A stretch of DNA of 7,337 bases from Candidatus Methanophagales archaeon (GTDB lineage Archaea > Halobacteriota > Syntropharchaeia > Alkanophagales > Methanospirareceae). The position numbers and the translations under genes were made by a program. The stretch spans positions 1 to 7,337 of the forward strand of contig JAUWVD010000054.1 in the NCBI GenBank assembly GCA_030617585.1. The letters are read 5' to 3'. The notes under the pieces were generated by a model. That model searched no databases. It had not been told where the DNA came from and worked only from the letters and a program-made list of their open reading frames with translations. Of this stretch, positions 1 through 5,532 are shown piece after piece (the first letter of the stretch is position 1; the number at the start of each line of letters is the position of its first letter).

Positions 1-1755
1 CGGGATGGTACACAGCGTGGTACGCTTGTTAGTGTGCTAGACAAAACACTTACAGGTATGGGCTCAAGACTATTAAAAAAGAATTTACAGTTCCCTCTTC
101 TCGACCCTGGAGAGATAAGAAGTAGAGAAGAGGTGGTAAACGCGTTCTATGGGGATATCCTACTGCGAGAATCGTTAAAAACCGTCTTCAAGGAGATTTC
201 TGATATGGAGCGGATAATAAGTAGAGTCTCCTATGGGAATGCGAATGCACGTGACGTAATCGCACTAAAACGGTCCTTAATGCAAATAGAAGTGTTGAGA
301 GAGACGTTAAAGAATAGCCGTGTGAAGAAGATAAAAGATGTGCTGCGAGCGTTAAAGTCAAGTACCTTCTCTGAAGTTGTGGCTTTGGTAGAACGAGCCA
401 TAATAGAAGAGCCGCCGATAACGGTAAAAGAAGGCGGGCTGATAAAAGAGACATTTAATACTGAATTGGACGAGTTAAGAACGATAAAACACGCGGGCAG
501 GCGATGGTTAGCGGAATTTGAAGAGCATGAAAAAGCCAGTACCGGGATAAAATCGCTTAAAGTGGGTTATAACAAGGTTTTTGGATATTACATAGAAGTT
601 AGGAAATCGTGGATCGCGAAAGTGCCCACCACGTATATAAGAAAGCAGACGCTTACCGAGGCAGAGCGGTATATAACAGAAGAATTGAAGCATTACGAGG
701 CGAAAGCGTTAAGTGCTGAAGAACGGATAAAGGAATTGGAATATGAATTATTCGAGCGAATAAGGAAGGAAGTGGCAAAGCAGGGTAAAGAGATCCAGGA
801 AGCTGCGAATTCTATTGCTGAATTGGATATGCTTCTGGCTTTCGCAGAGGTCGCAGCGGAAAATGGATATTGCTGTCCGGTAGTGGATGAAAGCGATGAG
901 ATTGTTATAGTTGACGGGCGGCATCCGGTGGTGGAGAAGGGAGTAAGAGACGGTTTCGTGCCAAATAACATTCAACTGGACAAAAATAACCGGTTGATGA
1001 TTATTACGGGTCCGAACATGAGCGGTAAAAGCACGTTTATGCGTCAAACCGCTTTAATCACGCTCATGGCACAGCTCGGCTCTTTCGTACCCGCAAAAGA
1101 GGCACGAGTGGGTGTTGTGGACCGGATATTCACAAGGGTGGGCGCTTATGACGATCTCTCGATGGGGCAGAGCTCTTTTATGGTCGAGATGAGTGAAACA
1201 GCAAACATATTGAATAATGCGACAGAACGCAGTCTGATAATTCTCGATGAGATCGGTCGGGGCACGAGCACGCTGGACGGCGTCAGTATAGCATGGTCCG
1301 TTGCGGAATATGCACATGAGCGAATAAAAGCGAAAACACTGTTTGCAACACATTTCTACGAGCTGACAGAGCTTGCTGATTCGCTCGATAGCACAAAATG
1401 CTTCAACGTTTCAATAAAAGAAGTCGCAGACGAGATATTTTTTGTACGCAAAGTTGTAGAAGGGCGAGGCACTAAGAGTTATGGTATTCAAGTTGCTAAA
1501 TTAGCGGGGTTGCCTGAAGAGGTGATAGAATCCGCAAAAAGTATGTTGATCCGGATGGAACGCGAGGTAGAAAAAGAGAGCGAAAGAAAAGATGAGGGCG
1601 AAAGGGGAGTAAAGAAGGAGGAGGTGAAGAAGGAGTATGTGGTTCAAACGCATCCGGTGGTTGAAGAGTTGCAAGCGATAAATCTGGAGAAAATTTCACC
1701 AATAGAAGCTTTGAATAAGCTGTACGAGATGAAGAAGAAGTCACATCGAGATTGA
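1..1755 (+). CDS. mutS: DNA mismatch repair protein MutS (5'-truncated by window edge)
   Basis: MutS recognises mismatched or looped bases and uses ATP to signal repair. The frame is open from base 1 and gives 584 residues; the GTG at base 34 is internal, because the codons before it (RDGTQRGTLVSVLDKT) are normal MutS core sequence. The left edge falls near the start of the lever/core domain, so roughly 275-290 N-terminal residues (mismatch-binding and connector domains) lie outside. Visible parts: core and lever helices, the clamp region after KVGYNKVFGYYIEV (residues 187-200), Walker A GPNMSGKST (337-345), Walker B LIILDEIGRGTST (412-424), and the FATHFYEL block. Near the C-terminus a Lys/Glu-rich linker (about 515-550) precedes the conserved ISPIEALNKLYEMKKK tail. 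The type looks like bacterial MutS1, which some euryarchaea acquired by transfer. No mutL follows; one could lie upstream. Whether residue F-x-E of the mismatch-binding domain is present cannot be seen. Confidence 0.96.
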   Translation, partial: RDGTQRGTLVSVLDKTLTGMGSRLLKKNLQFPLLDPGEIRSREEVVNAFYGDILLRESLKTVFKEISDMERIISRVSYGNANARDVIALKRSLMQIEVLRETLKNSRVKKIKDVLRALKSSTFSEVVALVERAIIEEPPITVKEGGLIKETFNTELDELRTIKHAGRRWLAEFEEHEKASTGIKSLKVGYNKVFGYYIEVRKSWIAKVPTTYIRKQTLTEAERYITEELKHYEAKALSAEERIKELEYELFERIRKEVAKQGKEIQEAANSIAELDMLLAFAEVAAENGYCCPVVDESDEIVIVDGRHPVVEKGVRDGFVPNNIQLDKNNRLMIITGPNMSGKSTFMRQTALITLMAQLGSFVPAKEARVGVVDRIFTRVGAYDDLSMGQSSFMVEMSETANILNNATERSLIILDEIGRGTSTLDGVSIAWSVAEYAHERIKAKTLFATHFYELTELADSLDSTKCFNVSIKEVADEIFFVRKVVEGRGTKSYGIQVAKLAGLPEEVIESAKSMLIRMEREVEKESERKDEGERGVKKEEVKKEYVVQTHPVVEELQAINLEKISPIEALNKLYEMKKKSHRD

Positions 1756-1990
1756 GAAGTATTAGTTGGTGATCCGTTTATTAGTATGTGCTCCATAAAG
1801 TGTGTAAAATCCTGAACAATATCTAAATCCAAAACTCCAAAAGAAAGGTTTGTTTTGTATTGACCAAAAATCTGCTGAGAATGTCTATGGAGACCTGCGT
1901 TTAGTTTTAACGATAGTTTTTTAAGACGCCTATACCTATGTACAATTAAGGATGTTTTCTCTAAAAAAGTTTAGGGGGTGATACATAAAA
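1756..1990. other. Non-coding gap between mutS and the PPC-repeat gene
   Basis: This 235-base stretch has no credible ORF; the only overlapping reading frame is a minus-strand shadow of the mutS end. It should hold the end of the mutS transcript and the promoter of the next gene. T-rich tracts at about 1847-1858 and 1916-1921 could end mutS transcription. Weak TATA-like strings occur at about 1817-1827 (AATATCTAAAT) and 1930-1938 (CTATACCTA); neither is strong enough to call the promoter alone. The leader ends in a strong ribosome binding site. Confidence 0.6.
1974..1982 (+). promoter_or_regulatory. Strong Shine-Dalgarno site of the PPC-repeat gene
   Basis: GGGGGTGAT matches the usual archaeal 16S tail complement (GGAGGTGAT) at all but one base and lies 8 bases before the ATG at 1991. 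It fixes the start codon and suggests high translation. It is the most complete such site I see in the window. Confidence 0.8.
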
Positions 1991-3127
1991 ATGAGAAAAA
2001 TAGCACCGATACTGATTGCTTTAATCGCAATGATTGCTATCACGGGCAGCGTATATGGGCAGGATTCGCATGAGCCAAACGATGCATTAGGCGATGCGAC
2101 AGCAATAACGTTTAACCAAACTGTTATAGGCGATATCTTCCCAGCGGGGGATGGGGACTACTACAAATTTCATGTGAACAGTTCAGGGATCCTGCAAGTA
2201 AAAATTGAGGGAGTGCCGGGCGATATGAGGACTAGGATAGAGCTTTACGGGAAGAACTTCAATTGGATAAGGACTAAAGACGCTTCCAACGCTGGCGATA
2301 ATATAACTCTCGAAATAGACATTACCCAGCCAGGCTGGTACTACATTAAAATTAGGGATTTGGCAGGAATAGCGCACAACGAGGAATACTCATTTAAAGT
2401 GCTCTTCGAACCAGTAGTAGATACAAAAGAACCAGAGAGTGGATTAGGCGATGCGACCGAGATACCGTTTAACCAAACTGTTAGAAGCTATATCTTCCCC
2501 TCAGGGGATGTGGACCACTACAAAGTCTATGTGAACAGTTCAGGGATCCTGCAAGTGAAACTAGAGGAAGTGCCAGGCGATATGAAGACTAGGATAGAGC
2601 TTTACGGGAAGAACTTCAATTGGATAAAGACTAAAGACGCTTCCAACGCTGGCGATAATATAACCCTCGAAATAGACATTACCCAGCCAGGCTGGTACTA
2701 CATTAAAATTAGGGATTTGGCAGGAATAGCGCACAACGAGAAATACTCATTTAAAGTGCTCTTCGAACCAGTAGTAGATACAAAAGAACCAGAGAGTGGA
2801 CTAGGCGATGCAACCGAGATACCGTTTAACCAAACTGTTAGAAGCTATATATTCTCCTCAGGGGATGTGGACCACTACAAAGTCTATGTGACCAGCCCTG
2901 GAATGTTGCAAGTGAAACTAGAGGAAGTGCCAGGCGATATGAGGACTAGGATAGAGCTTTACGGGAAGAACTTCAATTGGATAAGGACTAAAGACGCTTC
3001 CAACGCTGGCGATACGATAACTCTCGAAATAGACATTACCCAGCCAGGCTGGTACTACATTAAAATTAGGGATTTGGCAGGAATAGCGCACAACGAGGAA
3101 TATGCATTCAGAGTACTTTTAGCTTAG
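1991..3127 (+). CDS. Secreted protein of three tandem PPC-like domains
   Basis: The 378-residue product starts with a clear Sec signal peptide: MRK, a hydrophobic core to about residue 20, and a likely cleavage site near VYGQ-D (23-25). The rest is three tandem domains at residues 25-143, 144-262 and 263-378. Each opens with an EPN/EPE-containing stretch followed by GDAT, and continues with GD-DYYK/DHYK, a RIELYGKNF strand and QPGWYYIKI. This pattern fits bacterial pre-peptidase C-terminal (PPC) beta-sandwich domains, which occur on secreted enzymes and surface proteins. No enzyme domain, C-terminal membrane anchor or sorting signal is visible, so the protein consists only of these domains. 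Seven N-x-S/T sequons (N42, N63, N104, N161, N182, N223, N280) would fit archaeal N-glycosylation. The likely role is binding or structural at the cell surface; this is inference. The gene stands alone and faces the ribosomal cluster. Family call is by pattern memory, so moderately sure; the signal peptide and repeats are certain. Confidence 0.85.
   Translation: MRKIAPILIALIAMIAITGSVYGQDSHEPNDALGDATAITFNQTVIGDIFPAGDGDYYKFHVNSSGILQVKIEGVPGDMRTRIELYGKNFNWIRTKDASNAGDNITLEIDITQPGWYYIKIRDLAGIAHNEEYSFKVLFEPVVDTKEPESGLGDATEIPFNQTVRSYIFPSGDVDHYKVYVNSSGILQVKLEEVPGDMKTRIELYGKNFNWIKTKDASNAGDNITLEIDITQPGWYYIKIRDLAGIAHNEKYSFKVLFEPVVDTKEPESGLGDATEIPFNQTVRSYIFSSGDVDHYKVYVTSPGMLQVKLEEVPGDMRTRIELYGKNFNWIRTKDASNAGDTITLEIDITQPGWYYIKIRDLAGIAHNEEYAFRVLLA
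2063..2419 (+). repeat. PPC repeat unit 1 (357 bases, 119 codons)
   Basis: This is the first of three in-frame tandem units with period 357. Its first half (DSHEPNDALG, GDGDYYKFHV) differs clearly from units 2 and 3. From about 2222 on it is nearly identical to them, including at silent positions. Confidence 0.95.
2420..2776 (+). repeat. PPC repeat unit 2 (357 bases, 119 codons)
   Basis: The first half (DTKEPESGLG, GDVDHYKVYV) is nearly identical to unit 3. In the second half it carries four bases that differ from both other units: A at 2586, A at 2628, C at 2665 and A at 2741. Confidence 0.95.
2777..3124 (+). repeat. PPC repeat unit 3 (348 bases, final unit)
   Basis: The first half follows unit 2 and the second half follows unit 1 at the four diagnostic bases (G 2943, G 2985, T 3022, G 3098). 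It loses two sequons present in the other units (NSS becomes TSP, NIT becomes TIT) and ends three residues short of a full unit, directly at the stop codon. Confidence 0.95.
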
Positions 3128-3193
3128 TTAATACAGAAAGAAAGCGCGATGAAACTGCTGAGCTAAGTGCCGATTGGCGACAAAAACAAAGAT

Positions 3194-3220
3194 AGAACGA
3201 CTTAAACCCGTTCTTCATTT
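3194..3220 (+). terminator. Candidate terminator of the PPC-repeat gene
   Basis: AGAACG (3194-3199) pairs with CGTTCT (3209-3214) around a 9-base loop, and a T-rich tail (TTCATTTTT) follows. It lies about 65 bases after the stop codon at 3127. Archaeal ends often need only the T tract, so the stem may not matter. Confidence 0.4.
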
Positions 3221-3227
3221 TTCCCTA

Positions 3228-3248
3228 TTGCCGGCAAATCCGGATTTG
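3228..3248. repeat. Two overlapping perfect palindromes
   Basis: TTGCCGGCAA (3228-3237) and CAAATCCGGATTTG (3235-3248) are perfect palindromes of 10 and 14 bases that share three bases. A third inverted pair, ATTTGT and ACAAAT (3244-3258), overlaps the second. They could be cruciform or protein-binding sites, or only part of a transcript-end structure. Confidence 0.7.
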
Positions 3249-3378
3249 TAAGACAAATACAACGATATACCACCCAGGAACGTCAAAATAAAAAATTAGG
3301 TGGGGATGGAATCCATTCTGCTAATTGAGATTCTGTCCAGAGTGTTTTGACTTTCTTTTCTGAACAAACAGCAAGGTC

Positions 3379-3386
3379 AAAAAAAA
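3379..3386 (-). terminator. Oligo-T terminator candidate after rpl24e
   Basis: On the minus strand an unbroken run of eight T residues begins 7 bases after the rpl24e stop codon. Runs like this are enough to end transcription in many archaea. TTTTGAC/GTCAAAA (3345-3351 with 3376-3382) can also pair around it. A second T-rich tract lies further on at 3285-3295. Confidence 0.55.
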
Positions 3387-3393
3387 TCACTCT

Positions 3394-3570
3394 TCATACC
3401 TCTTTAGCTTTCGCAGCCCATCGCACTTTTCTTCTTTTCCGCCTCAGCTTTATCATGTTGCGTTCGCACTTAGAGCTACAGAAATAAAAGACCGTTCCAT
3501 CACGCTTTACATACATCATCCCTGTTCCTAGCTCTATTGGCAAGTCACAAAAAGAACATTTCTTCTCCAT
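3394..3570 (-). CDS. rpl24e: 50S ribosomal protein L24e
   Basis: This 58-residue protein is a zinc-ribbon component of the archaeal large ribosomal subunit. It is recognised by the two metal-binding Cys pairs, C5-SF-C8 and C31-SSK-C35, and by the family stretch GTGMMYVKRDGTVFYFCSSK (residues 15-34), followed by a basic tail KLRRKRRKVRW that would contact rRNA. The length is usual for the family. It starts 6 bases after the rps28e stop codon, with AAGG just before the ATG, so it is very probably co-transcribed and translated with rps28e. In many archaea ndk and infB follow; here an oligo-T tract and a non-coding gap follow instead, so L24e is the last gene of the cluster. Confidence 0.96.
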   Translation of the reverse strand: MEKKCSFCDLPIELGTGMMYVKRDGTVFYFCSSKCERNMIKLRRKRRKVRWAAKAKEV

Positions 3571-3576
3571 AGCCCT

Positions 3577-3789
3577 TCACTTTCTCACTAATTTCCTTAC
3601 TTCTCTCGCGGTCTCCAGTAGCATAATATAATCACCCACTCTTAGTGGGCCAATGCAATTCCTCGTGAGGATTCTTCCTTTATTCTCCCCATCCAGTATC
3701 TTGCATTTTATCTGCGTAGATTCACCATGCATCCCCGTTCTACCCACCACCTCTATTACCTCAGCAGGTACCCCTCTCTCTTCACTCAT
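3577..3789 (-). CDS. rps28e: 30S ribosomal protein S28e
   Basis: S28e is a small OB-fold protein of the archaeal and eukaryotic small ribosomal subunit, near the mRNA exit region. The 70-residue product has the family signatures VVGRTGMHGESTQIKCKIL (residues 14-32), GRILTRNCIGPLRVGDYIML (38-57) and the end LETAREVRKL. The length is typical and the product appears complete. The start ATG at 3789 is preceded by a 24-base gap after the rpl7ae stop, containing a GGAAGTGGGA-like purine stretch that can serve as ribosome binding site. The order L7Ae-S28e-L24e is a conserved archaeal ribosomal cluster, which supports the call independently. Confidence 0.97.
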   Translation of the reverse strand: MSEERGVPAEVIEVVGRTGMHGESTQIKCKILDGENKGRILTRNCIGPLRVGDYIMLLETAREVRKLVRK

Positions 3790-3813
3790 TTCCTACATTC
3801 CCACTTCCGTTAG

Positions 3814-4203
3814 TTACGCTTTTACCTTCTCTAGTTCTGCTATAACGCCCACAACCGCTTCTTCTGCTTTACCGGGGTCAAGGATGACCGCTGAGGCACA
3901 ACCCTTGTTTATACCACAAGCAGCACCTAAATCTTTCTGGTTCTTCACATACAAGTAGGGTATGTTTTTTTCTTCGCACAGCGGTGGAAGATGCATTACT
4001 ACCTCCTCAGGAGTAACATCCTCACTGATCAGCACTAACCGAGCCATACCCCGTTCTATAATTTTCGTGGTTTCATTTGTCCCCTTCTTCACGTTACCCG
4101 TAGTCCTCGCCAAATCTAAGGCCTCTAATGATTTCTTTAACAACTCTTCCGGCACCTCAAATTTGAGGCCTGTCGCCATCTCTTTTTTTTCCTTCTCGCT
4201 CAT
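3814..4203 (-). CDS. rpl7ae: 50S ribosomal protein L7Ae
   Basis: L7Ae binds kink-turn RNA. In archaea it serves in the large ribosomal subunit and also in C/D and H/ACA guide RNPs and RNase P. Family marks are the RNA-binding block GNVKKGTNETTK (residues 36-47), VLISEDVTPEEVVMHLPPLCEEKNIPY (57-83) and the loop DLGAACGINKGCAS (91-104). The 129-residue length is slightly above the usual 118-125. The ATG at 4203 has a good AAGGGGA site 8 bases before it. An in-frame ATG at 4179 (residue 9, MATGLKFEVPEE) matches the normal family N-terminus and has AAGGA upstream; it would give 121 residues. The gene starts only 12 bases after the cdc6 stop. A TATA-like string at about 4262-4270 inside cdc6 could add an internal promoter. 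Confidence 0.96.
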   Translation of the reverse strand: MSEKEKKEMATGLKFEVPEELLKKSLEALDLARTTGNVKKGTNETTKIIERGMARLVLISEDVTPEEVVMHLPPLCEEKNIPYLYVKNQKDLGAACGINKGCASAVILDPGKAEEAVVGVIAELEKVKA

Positions 4204-4215
4204 CTTTCATTCCCC

Positions 4216-5433
4216 TTACAATGTTATCTGCGTTCTTACTTTAATATCAGATAGTGCTTTAAGTTTATAGTCTTCAAGTAAGACGGGTTGTACACACTCT
4301 TCGGGCACACTTAGTGAAATCTCCTTAGTTCGTCCATATCTCCCTTTGCTTACAATTACTGCATTTAACAATCCCAAAATGTCCAATTCCGAGACCAAAT
4401 CGGTAACACGCCGCTGCGTTAACGCTTCCATGCCCATATGGTTACACAATCGCCGATAGGTGTTATAAACTTCGCCGCTGGAGAAGCGCCTTTTATTCTT
4501 CTCTCTGTTTAGCACTAGCACGCTGTCTAACAATATTTTTGATTGTAGAGGTAGTGTTTTTATCACTTCTTCCACCCTATTAGTCTCTAGCTTTTCACTT
4601 GCAAGTCTCACATGTTCCTCGCAGACCTTTTTGGATCCTGAGCGTTCAGCAATTTCACCGGATACACGTAACAGATCAAGAGCACGCCTTGCATCGCCAT
4701 GCTCCTGAGCTGCGAAAGCAGCGCATAGCGGTATCACTGAATCTTCAAGCACGGAATCAATGAACGCCACCTCCGCTCTCTCTTTCAGAATATCCTTTAA
4801 CTGGTCGGCATTGTAAGGTGGGAATATTATCTCCTCCTCTCCTAATGACGACTTTACCCTCGGATCCAGTAGTTCAGTGAAGGTCAGGTCATTTGAAATG
4901 CCTATTACACATACCCGTGCATTATTTAACTCGCTGTTTATTCTTGATAGGTTATATAATGCTTCGTCCCCTTTGATTGCTAACTTGTCCACTTCATCTA
5001 ATGTCACAATTACGCACCTATCTTCTGCATCCATACCCTTCTTAAGCTCGGAATACACCATATCTGTTGGCCAACCGATCATCGGAACACGTTTATTGAA
5101 TACCCGTGCTAAATAGGTAAAAACTCGATACTGAGTATCAAATATCTCACTGTTTATGTATATTATGGTGCAATTAGATCCCATCCTCAGTGCCATCTCC
5201 TCTAATTCTTTGCTCACGAATTTCATCGTTGCCGTCTTTCCCGTCCCGGTCTTACCGTAGATCACTATATTAGATGGTGTCTCACCTTTTAATGCTGCGG
5301 AGAGTATTCTAGCCAACCCTCCTATTTGCTCATTCCGATGCGGTAAATTTTCAGGAATATACGTAGAGCGAAGTACTTCCTTATTTGCAAATACCCCCCC
5401 TTCTGTTATCAAGTCCTCAAACAAGTTTTCCAT
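4216..5433 (-). CDS. cdc6: Orc1/Cdc6 replication initiator ATPase
   Basis: Archaeal Orc1/Cdc6 proteins bind origins and help load the MCM helicase. The 405-residue product is full length for the family. It shows the N-terminal motif YIPENLPHRNEQI (residues 25-37), Walker A GKTGTGKT (60-67), Walker B VTLDEVD (143-149), a sensor-1 Asn in GISNDL (N181), the DPRVKSSL arginine-finger region (190-197), sensor-2 GDARRALDLLR (246-256), and a C-terminal winged-helix domain from about 290 to 380 for DNA binding. The gene is followed 12 bases later by rpl7ae in the same direction, so it may share a transcript with ribosomal genes. Archaeal origins are often next to cdc6, but the 99-base gap before the gene has no clear origin recognition box. 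The sequence does not settle whether this is the Orc1-1 or Orc1-2 type. Start ATG at 5433 fits the family N-terminus. Confidence 0.97.
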   Translation of the reverse strand: MENLFEDLITEGGVFANKEVLRSTYIPENLPHRNEQIGGLARILSAALKGETPSNIVIYGKTGTGKTATMKFVSKELEEMALRMGSNCTIIYINSEIFDTQYRVFTYLARVFNKRVPMIGWPTDMVYSELKKGMDAEDRCVIVTLDEVDKLAIKGDEALYNLSRINSELNNARVCVIGISNDLTFTELLDPRVKSSLGEEEIIFPPYNADQLKDILKERAEVAFIDSVLEDSVIPLCAAFAAQEHGDARRALDLLRVSGEIAERSGSKKVCEEHVRLASEKLETNRVEEVIKTLPLQSKILLDSVLVLNREKNKRRFSSGEVYNTYRRLCNHMGMEALTQRRVTDLVSELDILGLLNAVIVSKGRYGRTKEISLSVPEECVQPVLLEDYKLKALSDIKVRTQITL

Positions 5434-5532
5434 CTTTTATCTCTATCCTACCTAAGAAATGTAATGGGACTAATTAAAAGTTTCGATACATATACGCAAA
5501 CAAGACAATCTTGGATATGTCCTATGCACATC
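5434..5532. other. Gap between thiolase and cdc6; no clear origin boxes
   Basis: This 99-base gap separates the thiolase end from the cdc6 start. It holds the cdc6 promoter candidate and, closer to the thiolase, a short inverted repeat CAAGA-CAA-TCTTG (5501-5513) and an imperfect inverted repeat at about 5513-5533. These could end the thiolase transcript or act as an operator for cdc6. I looked for the dyad-plus-G-run pattern of archaeal origin boxes and found none. Confidence 0.55.
5471..5485 (-). promoter_or_regulatory. Candidate BRE/TATA promoter of cdc6
   Basis: On the minus strand CGAAACTTTTAATTA resembles an archaeal BRE (CGAAA) followed directly by a TATA box (CTTTTAAT). A start site about 25 bases downstream would fall near 5450 and give a leader of about 16 bases, with AGGTAGG before the ATG as ribosome binding site. 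The fit is good but rests on sequence resemblance only. Confidence 0.5.

Larger units (their letters stand above)
3128..3393. other. Non-coding convergent gap between PPC gene and rpl24e
   Basis: These 266 bases lie between two genes that point at each other. I see no coding frame of interest. The gap holds a stem-loop after the PPC gene, two overlapping palindromes at 3228-3248, a hairpin-like ATTTGT-AAG-ACAAAT at 3244-3258, and A-rich tracts that are oligo-T on the minus strand (3285-3295 and 3379-3386). These fit transcription ends from both sides. Confidence 0.6.

Noticed and set aside
34..36. GTG at base 34 as the start of mutS
   Set aside because: The frame is open upstream to base 1 and the residues before it fit the MutS core, so the gene is cut by the window edge.
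188..1832. Minus-strand reading frames opposite mutS, including one reaching into the gap at 1832
   Set aside because: They have low-complexity or Ser/Leu-rich products with no family features and lie opposite strongly conserved MutS codons.
1930..1945. Promoter call at CTATACCTATG before the PPC gene
   Set aside because: The match to an archaeal TATA box is weak, has no clear BRE, and other equally weak candidates exist in the gap.
2063..3124. CRISPR or satellite DNA
   Set aside because: The 357-base period is in frame, has no unique spacers, and encodes a folded domain each time.
3270..3303. CCACC / GGTGG inverted repeat as a minus-strand terminator
   Set aside because: The T-rich tract sits in the loop rather than after the stem and the stem is only 5 bases; at best the T tract is a backup end point.
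3653..4270. Plus-strand frames opposite rps28e and rpl7ae
   Set aside because: They overlap well-recognised ribosomal protein genes and have no recognisable product.
5370..5400. Origin recognition box inside cdc6
   Set aside because: The G run lies on the wrong side of the dyad compared with known boxes, there is a single copy, and it is within coding sequence.
5434..5532. Replication origin next to cdc6
   Set aside because: The gap is only 99 bases and has no repeated dyad-plus-G-run boxes. An origin further away is possible but not in this window.
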